Shown piece after piece: positions 48,117 to 62,700 of a DNA stretch of 64,000 bases. Positions within the stretch are counted from its first letter, which is position 1, and each line of letters starts with the position of its first letter. The stretch is from the NCBI GenBank assembly GCA_037389465.1, contig JAZARR010000184.1:806001-870000 (forward strand). The letters run 5' to 3'. The notes below the pieces were generated by a model. The model was not told the DNA's origin. It saw only the letters and a list, made by a program, of their open reading frames with translations, and made no database searches. This DNA comes from Baylisascaris procyonis (lineage: Eukaryota > Nematoda > Chromadorea > Rhabditida > Ascarididae). The translations under genes and the position numbers were made by a program.

Positions 48117-48368
48117 TCATTGACGCATTCGTTGGTTCATGTGTTCATATGCTTGCTTACGTGTTGCTAGTTGTAATTCGTGTGATGAGACTGCTGGAAT
48201 GACGCATACACAATGAATCGAAAAAATGGTTTTTGAAATTTTCTCATCGGATTTCGCTTTTTTGTTGTTAGCTAGACTTGACGAATGCATTTGAGTTTTT
48301 GCTCCGATTATCTCTCCCTTCTTTTCAGCATTTGAAATTTTCCATTGGTCGTTAAAATTTTCAATCAT
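48117..48368 (-). CDS. Unsupported single-exon open frame, 83 codons
   Basis: The frame starts with ATG (MIENFNDQWKISNAEKKG) and ends SSHELQLATRKQAYEHMNQR plus a few residues. It is Lys-rich and hydrophilic with no domain that I recognise. Composition is more protein-like than chance AT-rich frames nearby, but there is no splice, promoter or homology support. Confidence 0.22.
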   Translation of the reverse strand: MIENFNDQWKISNAEKKGEIIGAKTQMHSSSLANNKKAKSDEKISKTIFSIHCVCVIPAVSSHELQLATRKQAYEHMNQRMRQ

Positions 48369-51300
48369 TCACGATTATCACCGATTTTGGTTGACGTCAT
48401 ATCGAATGAACAAGAAATGCAAGAAGTTTGCACAAATGCTTGCTATTAATGTATTTATTGCAAAGAAGAAATTTGCGTGAGCGTTGAAAAATACGCAAGT
48501 TTTTGTGACATTCGTAACGTTTTTCGCTATGCAATAAAGTCACGAGTTGCTTAAATCGTTATAATCACTTCGACAACCGCTGTCATTTGACAGCCATCGG
48601 AGCTAATAAATTTCGTCTTAAATTCATTGCTAGGTTGATTTGTAATTGATCGAAGGAAACATTTGTGGCTGAAAATTTATGCGCGTTGTTTTGATAATAA
48701 CTGTAATTGAGTAGGGCATTGCAGGATTTCAAAATTTGTGTCATTCACTCTTCCTCGTCTTCTTACCTTCCGTCGACCTTGGAAAGAGGCATATATCCAT
48801 CTCCACTTATGCTCAAATATGTCACCTTCACAATGCACTTTCGAAAAAGTTTACGAAAGCTTAAATATAAGAGCTCATCCAAGAATAAAAAAATATTGAG
48901 TGGTGCTGCAATTCAGTGCTATTCGAATGCGAAAGATGGTCACAACGAGTAACGATGAATATTCATGTTGTGAATGGAATCTTTAAAGCGTAAGTGGACG
49001 TGTTATCGTGAACACAAAGCATTTCATTTGCATATGATGCAAGCACATTCTTCAACTTGTTTCAATCTCTTTGATTTATAATATTCCAAGTAACATTCGA
49101 ATTATTTCATTTTTGAATGCTATTATTCAGAACGAGAAATTCATAGTAAATATAAACCTCTTTTTGATGGCCTACAGAACTCGAGGAGTGTGCTATCAAC
49201 CAATATAACGCATCCTAAATTCGATGAGCATAATCAGCGAAAGTGTCACTCCGCTTCCTCCTCAATTCGTTTTCCTCGCCGGCTGTTCCATTCATTTTTG
49301 AAAATTTTTCAGTATATTGACTTCATCGATGAATTATTCGATTCAGGGAGATAATTGAAAAAAGATATTCGTACACATTGAGTTTTAAACGGTAACGATG
49401 TTCCTTTAATCTTTAAAAAGCTTTTTAGATGGGGAATTTTCTCAGTGGCAAATGAATTTGCATTAAAAATCCTACCTCAGATTAGGAAAATAAAAAATTA
49501 TCCACTCCTTCTTTCCTTCTCATGGAATATTTACTTGTATATTTTTTTATTTCGATTGCTGGTAATAACTTTCTCCATTCGGTATCGTTTTATAGCGCAT
49601 ATGATTTCATGTTTATATGTGGTAACAAATTTTATTTGAATTCACTGAATGAAATTCGGTGATTTGATTTGATGTTCAATTGGTCAAAACACAAATACTG
49701 GTCACAAGCATCTTTATAACGTTGCTTACTCACCTTTATGAAAGAAATTATATGAAGCATTCGATTTATTCGAGACAACATCTGCAAGGAATTCAATTCT
49801 ATCAGCGGAATTAGCCATTTCTTAATTATTACGCACTATAAACGATTGATTATAGGCGCTTATGTGCAGCTGCATTGAAACATCTTGTTTATAGACGCAG
49901 ACAAGCTCGGATGCCTCGTTGTCTAGGGATTTTTTGCAATTTCATTTGCCGCATATCCTCGTTGCTAGACAACCTCAATTCCATGCGATTCCTCAACAAC
50001 TACTAACTAACATAATGCGTTCAATGCTAGCTAATATATAGGGATTTCCCATATCGTGTCATCGCTTTTGTCACACATAGCGAATTTATATTCGAAATGA
50101 ATTTTTACATATTCTAAAATATTAATTGCCTAATAAATTTTCAGGCATTTTAACATCGCAATAAAACGCCTAAATATGCATTCCGGCATATGTGTTGTGT
50201 AACCGTTGACACACAAATGGGTATTGTTAATGCTCTAAATAAAAAGGTGTAGTTAAAAAGTGAGAGGACTTTCCATATAGGTTAGAGTATTCTCTTCAAA
50301 GACTGAAATATCCATATGTGCGTATTTTTCATTTGTGTCTCTTCATCGATTCATTTCTTTAGAAGATAATCAATACAGAAATTCGTCAATTGTGACCGCT
50401 TAAAACCAACTCATTTTGGAGCGTTATTGGCATTAATGATATTTTTTTACATTCAATTTCTGTTTATGATTTTGATATTTGGACAACAAAAAATGCAACT
50501 TGAGCCTTTTTAAAGACTCTCTCGTCTTCCAACAAATGGAATGGGCAACGTGATTAAGTGCAGCGTCTGTCACATCGGCCACAATATTTTTTGCTCATAG
50601 TGGATCATCGCTAGACGAAAAAATTTCTCCACACCATAAAGTTTTGCTATCGCATGTCCAGAAATGCATACTTACTATGGCTCGAGAAAATTTAAGCGCT
50701 TACTGTCAGGTCACTATGCGTTCGTTTCTTCAATTTTATGGTTTATCATGTTTCTTTAGAGCTTGATCTGCTGCAGATAGAAGCCTCAAGATAACCATTC
50801 ACATAAACGTTTCCGTTTGCGATTTGGATTTCACTTCCCTTCTAAAAATATCCTTGCATAGGATTTAACAGTTTGTTACCGGAAACATTACACAAAGTAG
50901 GTAGTTTTTAATTCAAGTTTCATATATTGGAACAATCCTCATCAATGATCGAAAGTCCTTTTGAGTATTGGACTTTTTTAAATAAATACATAAATAGTGC
51001 TGGAAAGAAATGGAACCTTTTTAGTGAGGCTGTAAATAAGCGCTCATATTTATTTGTGTTTTTAGACATTATTTCTGTGAGAAAAAATGATGACGCCGTG
51101 CATTCGAACATAACGCCGTGCATTTTTCACTTTTACAAAAAAGGCAGAAATTCCAATTGGGAAAAATAAACAAAATGCATCCGTTGAGGTGAGTTACTTA
51201 TCAATTTTTGCCAAATTTCAAAGATAAGCGATTCCTATCATCCCGCTTAACACTTTCAGTCATATCAGGAAATGTGCCACTCGCTGTCATTTGCAATTGA

Positions 51301-53926
51301 ACTTCACTTCCGGTACGAAAGGTAATAAAATTTAGTTCCGTAACCTTTCCAAAACATCAAATTTTTGATGGAATTTGTGAGGTTTCCTTTGATGGCAAAA
51401 ACTCACAACCATTTCCTTTGATGGCAAATTAGTGACAAACAGACAACGTTTTCAGACTGATAGCATCTCCGATGCCACAATGTGTTGAAAGTCAAAAATT
51501 ATTGCCACTCTCAGAAGTTCCCTTTATGCAAATGAAAAATAGAAAGGAATGGATGAGAATTGACGAAAAATGTTCGTTCTTCGCTGATTAGAGAATATTC
51601 ATATTGTATTATGATTTATTATAGCAAGGCAACACTACTCTATGTGAGAAGCGACAAGCGGAAATGAGTGTTTGGCAGCATAGCACGGCATGCGCTTTTT
51701 GTAGAACGCATACTCAATGAACAAGTTTCAACAATATTCAGGCAAATGAGAAAGCGCGCCACAAAATCTGGCATCTAAAAGCGAGCGTTGCTTATTATCA
51801 CAAGAATACAAAACATTGTGATGACGGAAACAACTGAGAATAGATGCATAGATAGCCAACACTGTACGCTGTATCGCCGCAGCTCGGCACACTTCTATGA
51901 GATTTGAATAAGTGATGAAATGTGCTCAATAATGCCTTAGTGTTTTAATCGACCCAATTCACTGAACAAATGTTCCCCAAAAAATCAATTTTCTGCTCAG
52001 ATCGACGCAAAAAAAGTGCAAAGCGAATAGGTTTAATAGGTTTTTTGTCGCATTAAATTGTCGATAAGTCCTACCATGATTGTTAGATCACCATATGTAA
52101 ATTAGATGCACGCATGAGTACATGCATACGTACGTTGATCCTGATTTTGACGTCCTCGATTTCTATTTTACAAATGACCATTCACTTGGCCATTTTTCCC
52201 ACAACGCGGGCTGCATCCACGTTGTGGGGATGTGTTGCAAATCGTTCATGGATGTGCAGAATCAATAAAGATGCGTCGCCTTTATGCAAATTTTTTAGCG
52301 AAACCTGCCAGAAAGTATTCAATCATCTATGACGACAATATTGTAGAAATGCTGAATTAATCGACTACAGCTTCTGTTTGCAGCTTCTCTGAAAAGAAAA
52401 AGATTTTCAACGATGAAAGAAAGCGAAATGCATTAGAATACTATATTCGGCGATTGGTTCAATTAGGTTTCGTTCAACGTTCTCATTGCCCATTTCGTTA
52501 ATATCAAATTGCAAACATTTTAGCAACGTGAAGAACAAACACAGTTTTCGTTTGACGTCTAATGTGCAACAATGATTTTGTGAAATTTTTTTGAATATTT
52601 ATCACTTGTAATAGAATCTCCCACTTTTACATACAAATCTGGCAATAAACAAATTGGCTTAACTATGAAAGCACTATTTTCTATTGGCTCGTTGTAATTG
52701 ACTTCTCGAAACTTATGTTCTGAATGGACTCTGTTGCTTCTTTTATAAATCTTTAAAAGTGATATTTTATTGCTCGCTTATTGCGATTGTTTCGTTTTGT
52801 TTTGTTTTGTTTTTTTTTTTTTATTTATTTGCGATGAAGCGGTTAATAGAGCGTTTATAATTCATATGATTTATAAGTTGATTTCCTCTATAATGCTGAT
52901 TAATTCAATGAAACGATGACTGAAAGAATAGAATCTACGAAAAGATATATACCTTCGTTAGTATTAAAATTTCAGCCAACCTCACTGCCAAAATTTAAAT
53001 GTACTTCACATAACGTTCAAGTGTGCACTATGTTACCATTTGCATGTAACCGTTAATAACTATATTGGCAGAAATGTTGCCCGATATTAAAGATATCAAT
53101 TTCGAGTTCAATCGAGTACCATTATAGTAGGCGAGATGAAATATATCGAGAGTGTAAATCGCATTTGTATTCTATAATCGTGATGTAAATGCACTAGACG
53201 TATCTAATAAAAATCCACAAAGTTCAACATCTTCATTCGCATCAACCCTCTCCCTCTTTCGCTGATGGTTTCTCGCTGCAGCATACATTTCATTTTATTA
53301 GTGCATTCTTTTTTGCATCGCGAATCCATTCACCGAATATTCTAAAGGCGAATTCGAATACATAAATCGCGCCTTTCTTGCATTTGGTATTTCACAAGCT
53401 TAGTGATTGATGTAGTTTTATCAGATTTGATTTGTTATCAATATAACATAAATGAACTAGATTTATGATCGCTTATGAAATGCTCATTGCTTGCTATTGA
53501 AGATTGCATTCATAGACACTTTATTTTGCGAAAACATTTATTTGCTTGCTTCCTTTTTTTGAAATCATCTCTGTTGTGAGTACTGCACATGAAATCAACA
53601 TATGATTGAATTGTGGTGAGTATGTATGAAAATTTGCCCGTCGCAAGCTGGTGTTCGTTAAGTTGCTCTTCACAAGGGAAACATATCGAATCAAGCTATA
53701 TTCTGTGCATAACCTCATGTCTAATTTAACTTACCTTTCTCCATGATATATCAGTACAGCCTTCGTATTTCAAATGGCCTTAGCACCCGTTAGAGGTTGC
53801 CTCCATGATTGTCTCATTTCCTTCACCTCTAATCGCTTATGGAAGAACGCTATGATCGTAGTTTACGTTCCCACTTCTATTAGTCTCATCAACCATTCGT
53901 ATCGAAATCAGTCACAATAATTTTAG

Positions 53927-54055
53927 TTTTTATTCTTTAATAATCGAAATTCTTTGCTTATTGTTAATGCTTCCTTCGAAGAATCTTTGTGTCCAGTTCG
54001 CATCATTAACATCAATGCGCATGCAGATTTCAATTTTGTTGTGATTGTTACCAAG
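53927..54055 (+). CDS. Candidate internal exon, unrecognised protein
   Basis: A 129-nt open segment lies between the acceptor ATAATTTTAG and the donor ACCAAG/GTAATG. It encodes SLLIVNASFEESLCPVRI and then NINAHADFNFVVIVTK, a pattern like a beta-sandwich strand. It would belong with the exon ending at 55402, but the phase does not connect directly. Confidence 0.3.
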
Positions 54056-54802
54056 GTAATGCTAATGACTACGAGTGTTTCCAATAGTTTCTTACAATCC
54101 ATCTTTTATGATTTCATAATCTTAGACCTCTATATTTGACGATAAACTAGTCCCTATCATACATCGTTATTTTGAAGCAACTGTAGTGCTTCAGAGACCT
54201 CACATCTCTTGCAACACACACATTAAGTTCCAACTTCTAGGCATACTTTTGCCTTTCGTATTCATATAGCAACTTCCTTTTACTAATTATTTGTTACTTT
54301 TTATTTTTTGCTAGTTATTCCTTTTACTAATTACTTTTAGTAAAAAATTTTATAAACATATAAATTCCACGCTACGTATCAATTTGAACATCATATGAGG
54401 CGAATGCACTAATATATTAGGAAGGCGTTTCCTATTACTTTTGCCTCATTTATGGAAGCGGTTGGTCTAATGAATGAGTTCACCTTAAATTGATATTTTA
54501 GCAACCATTATGAGTTTTCCCAATAATACAAACGAAAAGCTAGGTCTTTCAAGAATGAGATCATTAAGGCGAAACAATGAAATCGAATCTTTTATTAATC
54601 TACCATCTTGTGATTTTCTTCTTCAACATTAATATGCAATTTTAAAAGTCTTCTTCTCTTTTGAATCATGCTCGAATCTGCTAGACAGCACTATTTTTGT
54701 GGGTAGAGAGTGTCAATAGATTCCAACAGTACACAATGAAAAGCTGCACATCGTAAAGTTGCTAAAGTTGCATGGATATTATTGTTAGTTTGCCTTTTGC
54801 AG

Positions 54803-55402
54803 AGGTCAAAAAAGCGAATGGGATCATTTGTAATTCGATTACATTGTATAGGTGCCTATTAAAACAATGAATAGCCCTTTTATCAACGCTGATTTCTAAA
54901 GAACTCGAACGGTGAGATGACACAGTGAAAAGTAATTTAAGTGATGTTTTTGATTTTGCATATTCTTCAGTCCTTTCTTTTGTTGTCTTTTTCGTGTAGC
55001 TCTCTTCTATTGTTAATGCTTTTGAATGCCATATGAAGGAATGTTTTCATTGCCTGGTCGGTTGAACATGCTTCACTTGGAATTACTATCGATCAAAACA
55101 ACAATACAAATATACTCTATCCTAAAACGCATGTTTTAACAGATGAAACTGATTCTAATAGCTCTACTAAAAATCTTTCATCTTTCAGCGAGCGTAACTT
55201 TATCACAATTTGTTACCTCCGATATAGCTGTGAAACGATTTCGGTTGAAGCTGGAAAGCTGAAAATTTCGGGTTGTTTTGTTCAAGTGCAACAAATTCAG
55301 ACTGGTCAAAAAATGAAAGCTGCCATGTGGTGGAACTATATCGCTGATGAGAATCCTCAGTTTTCATATCAAATCAAATGTAAACTTGGATCCCATCATT
55401 AA
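54803..55402 (+). CDS. Candidate terminal exons of an unrecognised gene
   Basis: The last exon is 55189-55402 (acceptor CTTTCAG). Its phase-2 frame is open for 70 codons to TAA, reading ETISVEAGKLKISGCFVQVQ and later KAAMWWNYIADENPQFSYQI. An AATAAA lies 15 bases past the stop (55417). A small exon 54803-54851 (TTTTGCAG acceptor, TATAG/GTGCCT donor) joins it in phase, giving VKKANGIICNSITLY before it. The upstream candidate exon 53927-54055 would instead drive a frame that stops early, so the model is incomplete. The sequence looks like a compact beta-rich domain with several Cys; no family recognised. Confidence 0.4.
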
Positions 55403-56729
55403 TCTAAATATAAGGTAATAAATAACTTCTAATCGTTGCTTCTATCTACTATAATGCGACCGTTAGAGTGCTTTTGAAGCGAATTGCGTCACCATAAAAC
55501 TGAAAAAAAAACAATGTCTGTGATGAAATGTGCTAGCATTTTGCGCAAACATTTTTGTGGAGCCAAATACGTTTGTTGATAGCAGTTTCATGAAATCGTT
55601 CACCGCCTGCCGTTTAATGTCCAGATCTATCTTCGATAACGATGAGAATGAGCTACTTATGTGAGCATGTTGGAATCACGTTGTTTACAGAGTTGTTCTC
55701 TTAAATAAACCGTACTATGTGATATCGAATGTCAGGATCGACCGCAATAGAACGATCTCTGTGTCTCCAATCAGTAACACTTCAAACGGGATGTGTCATG
55801 CACATCGTGTAAGTTAGAGGAAATTTGCAGTGAAAGAAATTAAAAATAATATAAATTAATGAGAAACATCTTCATAAATATAATAATCGAAATATTATGC
55901 ACAAGTGATGATGGAAGTTTGTTTATAGGATTAGAAACGTAATTGAAAAATAATTGATAGATGTTTGGCTTTTAGTTAATAGAGAAATGAATGTCACTCT
56001 TAGCATTTATTTATAAGCCTACCTCGCATAATGTCAGACATACGAAGACCAGAAATCGTGGATAATTATAGTCTTGATCAAACGCCTCTAACGAGGCCTA
56101 CAAATATATTTTTTAAATTTTCAGATTAATTTATTGAAAGGATATAGTGATAGTTGATATATAAAAAAGCTTTTAAGATTTAGGATCTAGCTTCAAAGGA
56201 ACGTCTTCTGGCTGGTTATCTGATGTGAATTTTTTCGAGATTTCGATGAAATGATGGCGGATTTGTAGACGATGCTTTCATATTTATTATTTTTTATGAT
56301 CACTAATACCTCGCACTTTTGCTTATTAATTGAATGAAGATTACATTGATGGAAAACCTATGCAGTACTTCAGTTGAAAACTGCTTCTCGGCTATAATGA
56401 AAAGATCCATCCCTTTGATGACAATACTCGCTCTGCAGTGCAATTGTTGTCGTTGCAGTCTCCTCATTTCACGATCACATGGAAATGCATTGAGCACCTC
56501 CTCTCTAGTAAAAGTGTTCTGACATTAAAATTCAGCCTTCTAACATTAAAATGCTGTCAATTTGCAGTTAGAGAGATGTTGAGCAGATACCGATATTTTC
56601 CCTTGAGGAAATGAAGTCAAATGACATCCTCAAAAATATTCGGGCATGCCAGATGTCAAGGAATGCTCTTATTAAAACTCTTATTGATTATCACGAAGAG
56701 TACCCGAAATTTATCAACTGGTTTTTCAG
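55403..56729. other. Stretch upstream of the transporter exons
   Basis: The 5' exons of the transporter should lie here but were not resolved. An open segment at about 56574-56729 (LEEMKSNDILKNIRACQMSR, then KTLIDYHEEYPKFINWFF) ends exactly at the AG that serves as acceptor for the exon at 56730, in a different frame. Confidence 0.4.
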
Positions 56730-59700
56730 GTGTCAGATTCGAAGAAATCCGTAACAAACAGAATCGATTTGGTGCCGTTGAAGAACGAAATAGCCTTACA
56801 TTCAGTGAACGTAGCTATGGCCGAAGGACCTTTGTCAGTGCTTGCAGCCGGTAGTGTACTTCCATTCAGTACGGCAGCAACGGGCATTATGCTAAGATTG
56901 CCCCGTTATATGCCCCTTAATGAGCTGCATATCGAAAGCAGCAAGTCTTTCATTTTACAGGTTATCAACGTTTACATCTATTTCCTTGTTTTTATTCTGC
57001 GTTATATTTCAACGTTTCTTGGACAAATAATCATCAATATTCTTCCTTTCAACACCTCCATCAGTGAAAACAGTGTTGATGTGATTAACGCAGAGACATC
57101 CTTGTTCATTTTTCACAATAGATGACCTAAACCTCAATAGGGCTACGTCCTGTCCAATACTCCGACAGATGATTTTTATTCATCTGTAGTCTGCGCAACA
57201 ATAATTCATAGTATTCCTTCTTTTATCAAATATAACTTTCAACTTGTACATTCTCAGCAAATGGCCTCAAAGCACTCGTTAAGAAGGATAAATTCAGCGA
57301 TCACTGGTTTATCCAAATCCGTTTTCAAAAACTTGGGATCCTTAAGTATGAAAAATAGTGAATGATCGATATGCATAATAGAGCCTTTAAAAAAAAGTAA
57401 AACGCGATGATGCGCTGAGTGAAAAGGTTGCAATATAAAGTGATAAGGCAAAGATTTATTTTTAGAGTGTTTTATTTCTTTAAGAGAACGAAAGGATAAA
57501 AGAAGGACCGACATCATAAAGAGGAGAATAAACTGATACTATTACACGCGGAAAGCATCGCTTGTATGAGATTACCGTTGAAGAATATCGTCAAATATTT
57601 TTTTATAGGAACGGCTGATTACTTTTGTCGAATTATTCGAATTTCTTAAAAATTTATTAATTTTTCACTCAATCTGAATTTCCCTAATATGCATTTTCTC
57701 TCCTTTCCTCCCACTCTGAATCAGCTGCTGGAATGTTTTCTTTTTCAAAAATAAAGTTTGAAAATGAATTTGATGATGAAATGAAACTAAAAGCAAGATT
57801 TTGATTCAAGTTGCAGCGCTTATGAAACCCGTGCACTATTGGCACCAATTTTCAGTCCATGTTTCCATTCCTTGCGGCAGGAGCAGGTATGGTTGGGGCA
57901 GGATTATTACTGGACCATGCTGCCTCATGGAGCCTATTTGAATCGACGCCGGAAACATTTATTCTTGTTCCGGCATTACTTGGTCTTAAGGGAAACCTGG
58001 AAATGACTCTTGCTTCAAGGCTGAGTACCATGGTAAGCGAATACTTTAATTGTTTCAATGGCATATGCTGTCCAAACTTCCACAGACATATTAATTGCCA
58101 ATATGTTTGTTGCATTTTCCTCGTTTTATTTTTTCTTCCTATTTTTTGGAGGAGGATTGCGAATGAAGAGAAATGATAAACGCTGAAAATCACCGAAGGG
58201 AAATTTACGAGAGGACTATGTGGGCGAGGAGAATCAAGATGCGGTACCTTACAACGAGTTACAATGTCGATTCAAACGATGTATCGATAACGTGCGGAAA
58301 AACTTTGATAAAAACTATTGAATAATTATGAAGATTTATCAAACTTTGATTGATTTAAGCTGAAAACAAAACTTTGAATACTTGATTATCAAAACTTTGA
58401 AAACAAAAATTTGATTTAAGCTGAAAACAGGCAAATTTTATGTACACGTATGGTTGCCTGGATATGACATGACAATAGTTTGAGCTTAAGTTGATACACA
58501 CGTGAGCATTATCAGCGAATGAGTGAAAATAGATTTTCAAAGCGAAAAGTCGATTAGGGTAAAGTACAAAGCATATAATCAACGTTGATGGAAACTCATT
58601 GGCTGGATTTTATAGCAGCGCGTATACTAACAAATTCATTTATGCAACAGCGTTTCAGGCTTTCATTAGCATACACTTAGTTTTGCTTCCGACCACATTG
58701 AAATTTCTGATTATTTTGTTGGGAAATTTCTGAAAATGAAACCAGATGAAGCTGAAATATGAGGCGATGAAACAAAACGGACTTGTTTTGAAGAAAGCAT
58801 GGCGAATGTTTGCTTAGTCGGTTATGAAGCATTGCATACTCCTGCGAGTGAAATGGTTTGGTACTGGATTGGTATGATGACGATAGGGTTTTTCAAAATT
58901 TCGTTGTTTTCATGGCATTGAAGGATTTTTGATGAAATTTTAGCGCAGCAAGGAATAGAGCAGATCTAAATCAATAGTAGAACGCATTTGTGCACTTGTG
59001 ATATGTGGGAAAAGCAGCGAGGGATGAAAATCACTGTAACAATTTTCACCAGCTACGAGCTTCAGTGAAGAGAGTTTTTCATGCGTGGTTGGGGAGTGAA
59101 GGGAAAGAGAGGTCATTTTCGGGGAACAGGATGAAAATATTGTGCAGGAGAAGATGTAGCAAATTTTGTGGAAGGAAGATGGGAGTTCAATGGTTTCTTT
59201 CCCATGCTCAAAACAAAGCATCCTACTTACAAATGACAGCTACACTTATTCTAATGTACGTGTACCTTTAATCACAGCTTGCAGAGGTCATGGCTTCTCT
59301 AATTAATGGTAATGCAGTAGTTTCGGCTTAATCTGTGCCGCCCAAACTTTGCACTCACTTAATGCAAGAAAAGGCATTCGTTCAAGCAGCTTATTAGGTG
59401 TCAATATGAAGAGTCTTCTAACCTTACTGAATGCACCATCGTTGAGGACTCTGGTTTCTCTATTCCAATCAGCTCATTTTCCTTTCCTCTTTATTGAAAT
59501 TTTCCAACTTAGAGCCTTTTCTTGTTTTATGAGGCAACTTGTTTCAATGGATAATTTCAGTCGAATATGGGTTTGATGAGTACGGGTGCCGAGCAATTAA
59601 AGGTGGCATGTGTAAATCTAGCGTTAACTCAGGCACAAGCAATTATCGTTTCGTTTGTTGCAGCACTCTTCACCGTTGTTGTTTCTGCCATTCAAACTGG

Positions 59701-62700
59701 ACAGGTAAGCAATTAGATTTGCCCATAGCGTTCCTTCAATTAAATAAGTTGTGTTCTAATTCCGATCAATTTCACGATGGTGACTCCCGCCAACTGAAAG
59801 TGTTCTTAAATGTGTGGGAGGAGGATATGTGGGAGTTACCACCATGAAGGTGATTCTAAACTGTATAGGAGTTCCATTCTATATTCATTTGCAACTCAAA
59901 TAGCATGACTTATGCAACTATGCCACTGCTTTATGGCCTTGTCCAGAACCCTTATCAAGCTTTAATAATGGTCACAAGCTGATAGAAAGCTGAATAAATG
60001 CTGCAATGAAGAACGAAGCACTCTTTATCTTCTTCCTATCTCTTCATCCTCTCAGAGGATTAAATGATGAAAGTCTCATCTTTGATCCTCTTCGTCTCTA
60101 AAATTTCCCGCTCTCTTTAATTAATCAACTCAAGTAAAGTAAAGGCAATACCAATAACGTTACAATTGTATGACATCAATTCATTGCAAAGGCACTGAGA
60201 TTTGCATCGGTGGTACGTCAGACAGAAAAAAACAAAGTAAACAAAAGTATATCATATAAGACTAGAAAATCACAAGCTGATGATGGACTCCTCGTACTAA
60301 CGAAGTTTTCAGATGAGTTTTGTTTCATATAGGATTTCGATAACAGCAGTACCATTAAGGTGTGTCTTTAATTTATCGATGGGAAAATGAGAAAAGACAT
60401 GGTCTTAGAGGTAATTCCAAACCACTGTCCATTCTAATAGAACAAAGCACGATAATTTTATCCGCGAATGCCGCATGGTGCTAACTAAAAAACAAACACT
60501 TCACAAGACAATTGCTGCATAATGGAAATATTCAGAGAGCACAGATGGCGTATGTATTTTCATTACGTGCGCACGCATTCCGCTTGAATCCGAGCTCCGA
60601 TATGCTGTTTTGGGACATAAGTCTGTGATGCAATCACACCATGAAAAAACTGTCCGCGACAGAGATCTTCATGCAAAAAATATACCGCAGCGCAAACGTC
60701 CAAAGCGAAAAAGTATATTTGCGCGGAACATTCTTCCTCAAGCACATATTCTGTTCCTTATTCCAAATCGCCTTTTGCACTGCTAACTATTAGTGTAAGG
60801 AATTAGCTCACTTTAGAAGAGTGTTTAAATATAACGTAAAAAGCTAAGCAAAAATCATAGAATGTTGTAAAGCAAGCAGTTTAATCGATATTGCTATTAA
60901 TCGCTTTTATAAAGACTTAACGCTAGGATTATTTTCTTCCTACTCTCTCCTTTTCACATTTATACCTTTCTTTACTTCTCTACACGATATAATGTACATA
61001 CCCTCAGTTATCGAATGGTATATTGAATAAACTTAAGCCGTAACAGGGTTAAGAGGATATTGGGTGGGGACGTAGCGATAACGTTTTTTATATAGACTGC
61101 GTTAGATAACAAGCGGTATGCTAAATTGCAAGCATTTGCCACAGGTTCGCAAAATCACATTTAGCGATACACCAATATCTACCGCAATTCAAATAATTCG
61201 ATTACTCAACTTTTCCCTTTTATTCTTCTTGCTTTTTTGACCAAACGTACGGTGCACTTCTTCTTGGAGTAGGTGAATGATATACGAATGAGTTAGCAAC
61301 AAATTTCAGTTTTCACATTGTGACTTCTTTTCTCTATCGCTATTCCACGGTGATTTTCAATTTGGACAGCCACCAAATTTGCACTAACAAATCTTCCATG
61401 TGTAATCCTCAATACTAGATTAGGCAATTGTCTTCAGGCCCATTATTCGACAGCCGCAATGTTGGCCGCATCGAGTATGGTGACAGCTACACTGGCATCA
61501 TTTATTCTCGGCCTTGTAATGATAATCGTTATAATAGTATCGGTGAAGTTGAGTATTAATCCAGACAATATTTCAACTCCGATTGCCGCTAGTCTCGGTG
61601 ATCTTACTACACTCGCACTTCTTGTGTGTTTACATTAATTTTTCGCTTATTTTAATGTTGTATTGTCTAGTCGTAATCTACTGATTTTAAAAGCGACTTC
61701 TTCTTTCTTATAGAACGAATGATAAGCTTATTCAAAAGTTGAGGTTGGTAACGATAACACAATTAATAAGTGAGTGAAATGAGCATCGACGAAGGTCAGA
61801 TGAAAAGATTCGTGAATGTATTTTTTTCAACAGATGAAATTCATGATGCAGGTCCAACAGATATGGTTTCAACCATCATCACTTATTGTTTTTTCCCTCT
61901 TGTCCTCACTAAAACCATTGTGGGAACACCAGATTGCAAAAGGAATTCGTTTAGCTCGGCATCATTGGAGGTGAAGGAAGCATTTTAGGCTTGCAGAAGT
62001 GCCATATATTTGGCAAAATCAGTGTTGCTACAGTTGGTAAATTTATTAAGAGAATACGAACTGGAATTAACATTCATAACAAATTTATAATGATATATTT
62101 TCAATCATAGTTTGACAAATTACTGCAATGTCCTTGTAATGCAGATATTGATTGGTACGCTATTCCATTCGATGAAAGGAACCCATAACGAATGGGTTCT
62201 TACGGCAGTTTATATCGTACTTTTGGTCGTTGCGCCCTTCTGGATTTATCTCTCTTCAAAAGATGAATCTACACTCGTCGTGCTCAAATATGGATGGTGG
62301 CCTGTGATTTGTGCTATGATCATTAGCAGGTAAATCGTTTGTTTATTAAATGAGTATGCATGCATCTATATGTGTCTGTACACCTTTCCCATTGTTCAGT
62401 CTGATCGAAAGAGTCCTCGAGTAATGATAAAATTTATTTACTATATATGCTTTCCCTAAACCTAATTTCATGCTGTTTTTTTGTTGTTTTTTTAGCAAGA
62501 AACAGCACGTTATGCAATACGCTCAATTTGAAATGTTTAGATTATATTTATCGACTTCTACCGAATGTTGCATCATCGATTATGAATATTATAAATGTTT
62601 GTTTCAGTGGTGGTGGTTTCATATTAAAAGTTGCAATGGCTCGCTATCCATCGATCGCAGTTTTTCAACCAGTTGTCAATGGTTCATTTTTCATTCTTTA

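Larger units (their letters stand above)
40986..53926. other. Long gene-poor stretch
   Basis: No recognisable gene in nearly 13 kb. There are scattered open frames of 60-95 codons, several open on both strands. The octamer ATGCAAAT or its complement recurs (for example 43424, 43442, 45605, 49026, 49454, 51531, 52283, 53039), and a 16-base word at 43424 returns inverted at 49449. It could hold distal regulatory DNA or an unsolved gene with short exons. Confidence 0.4.

Noticed and set aside
50920..51169. Open frames on both strands
   Set aside because: Overlapping frames of similar length without splice support; neither has a recognisable domain.
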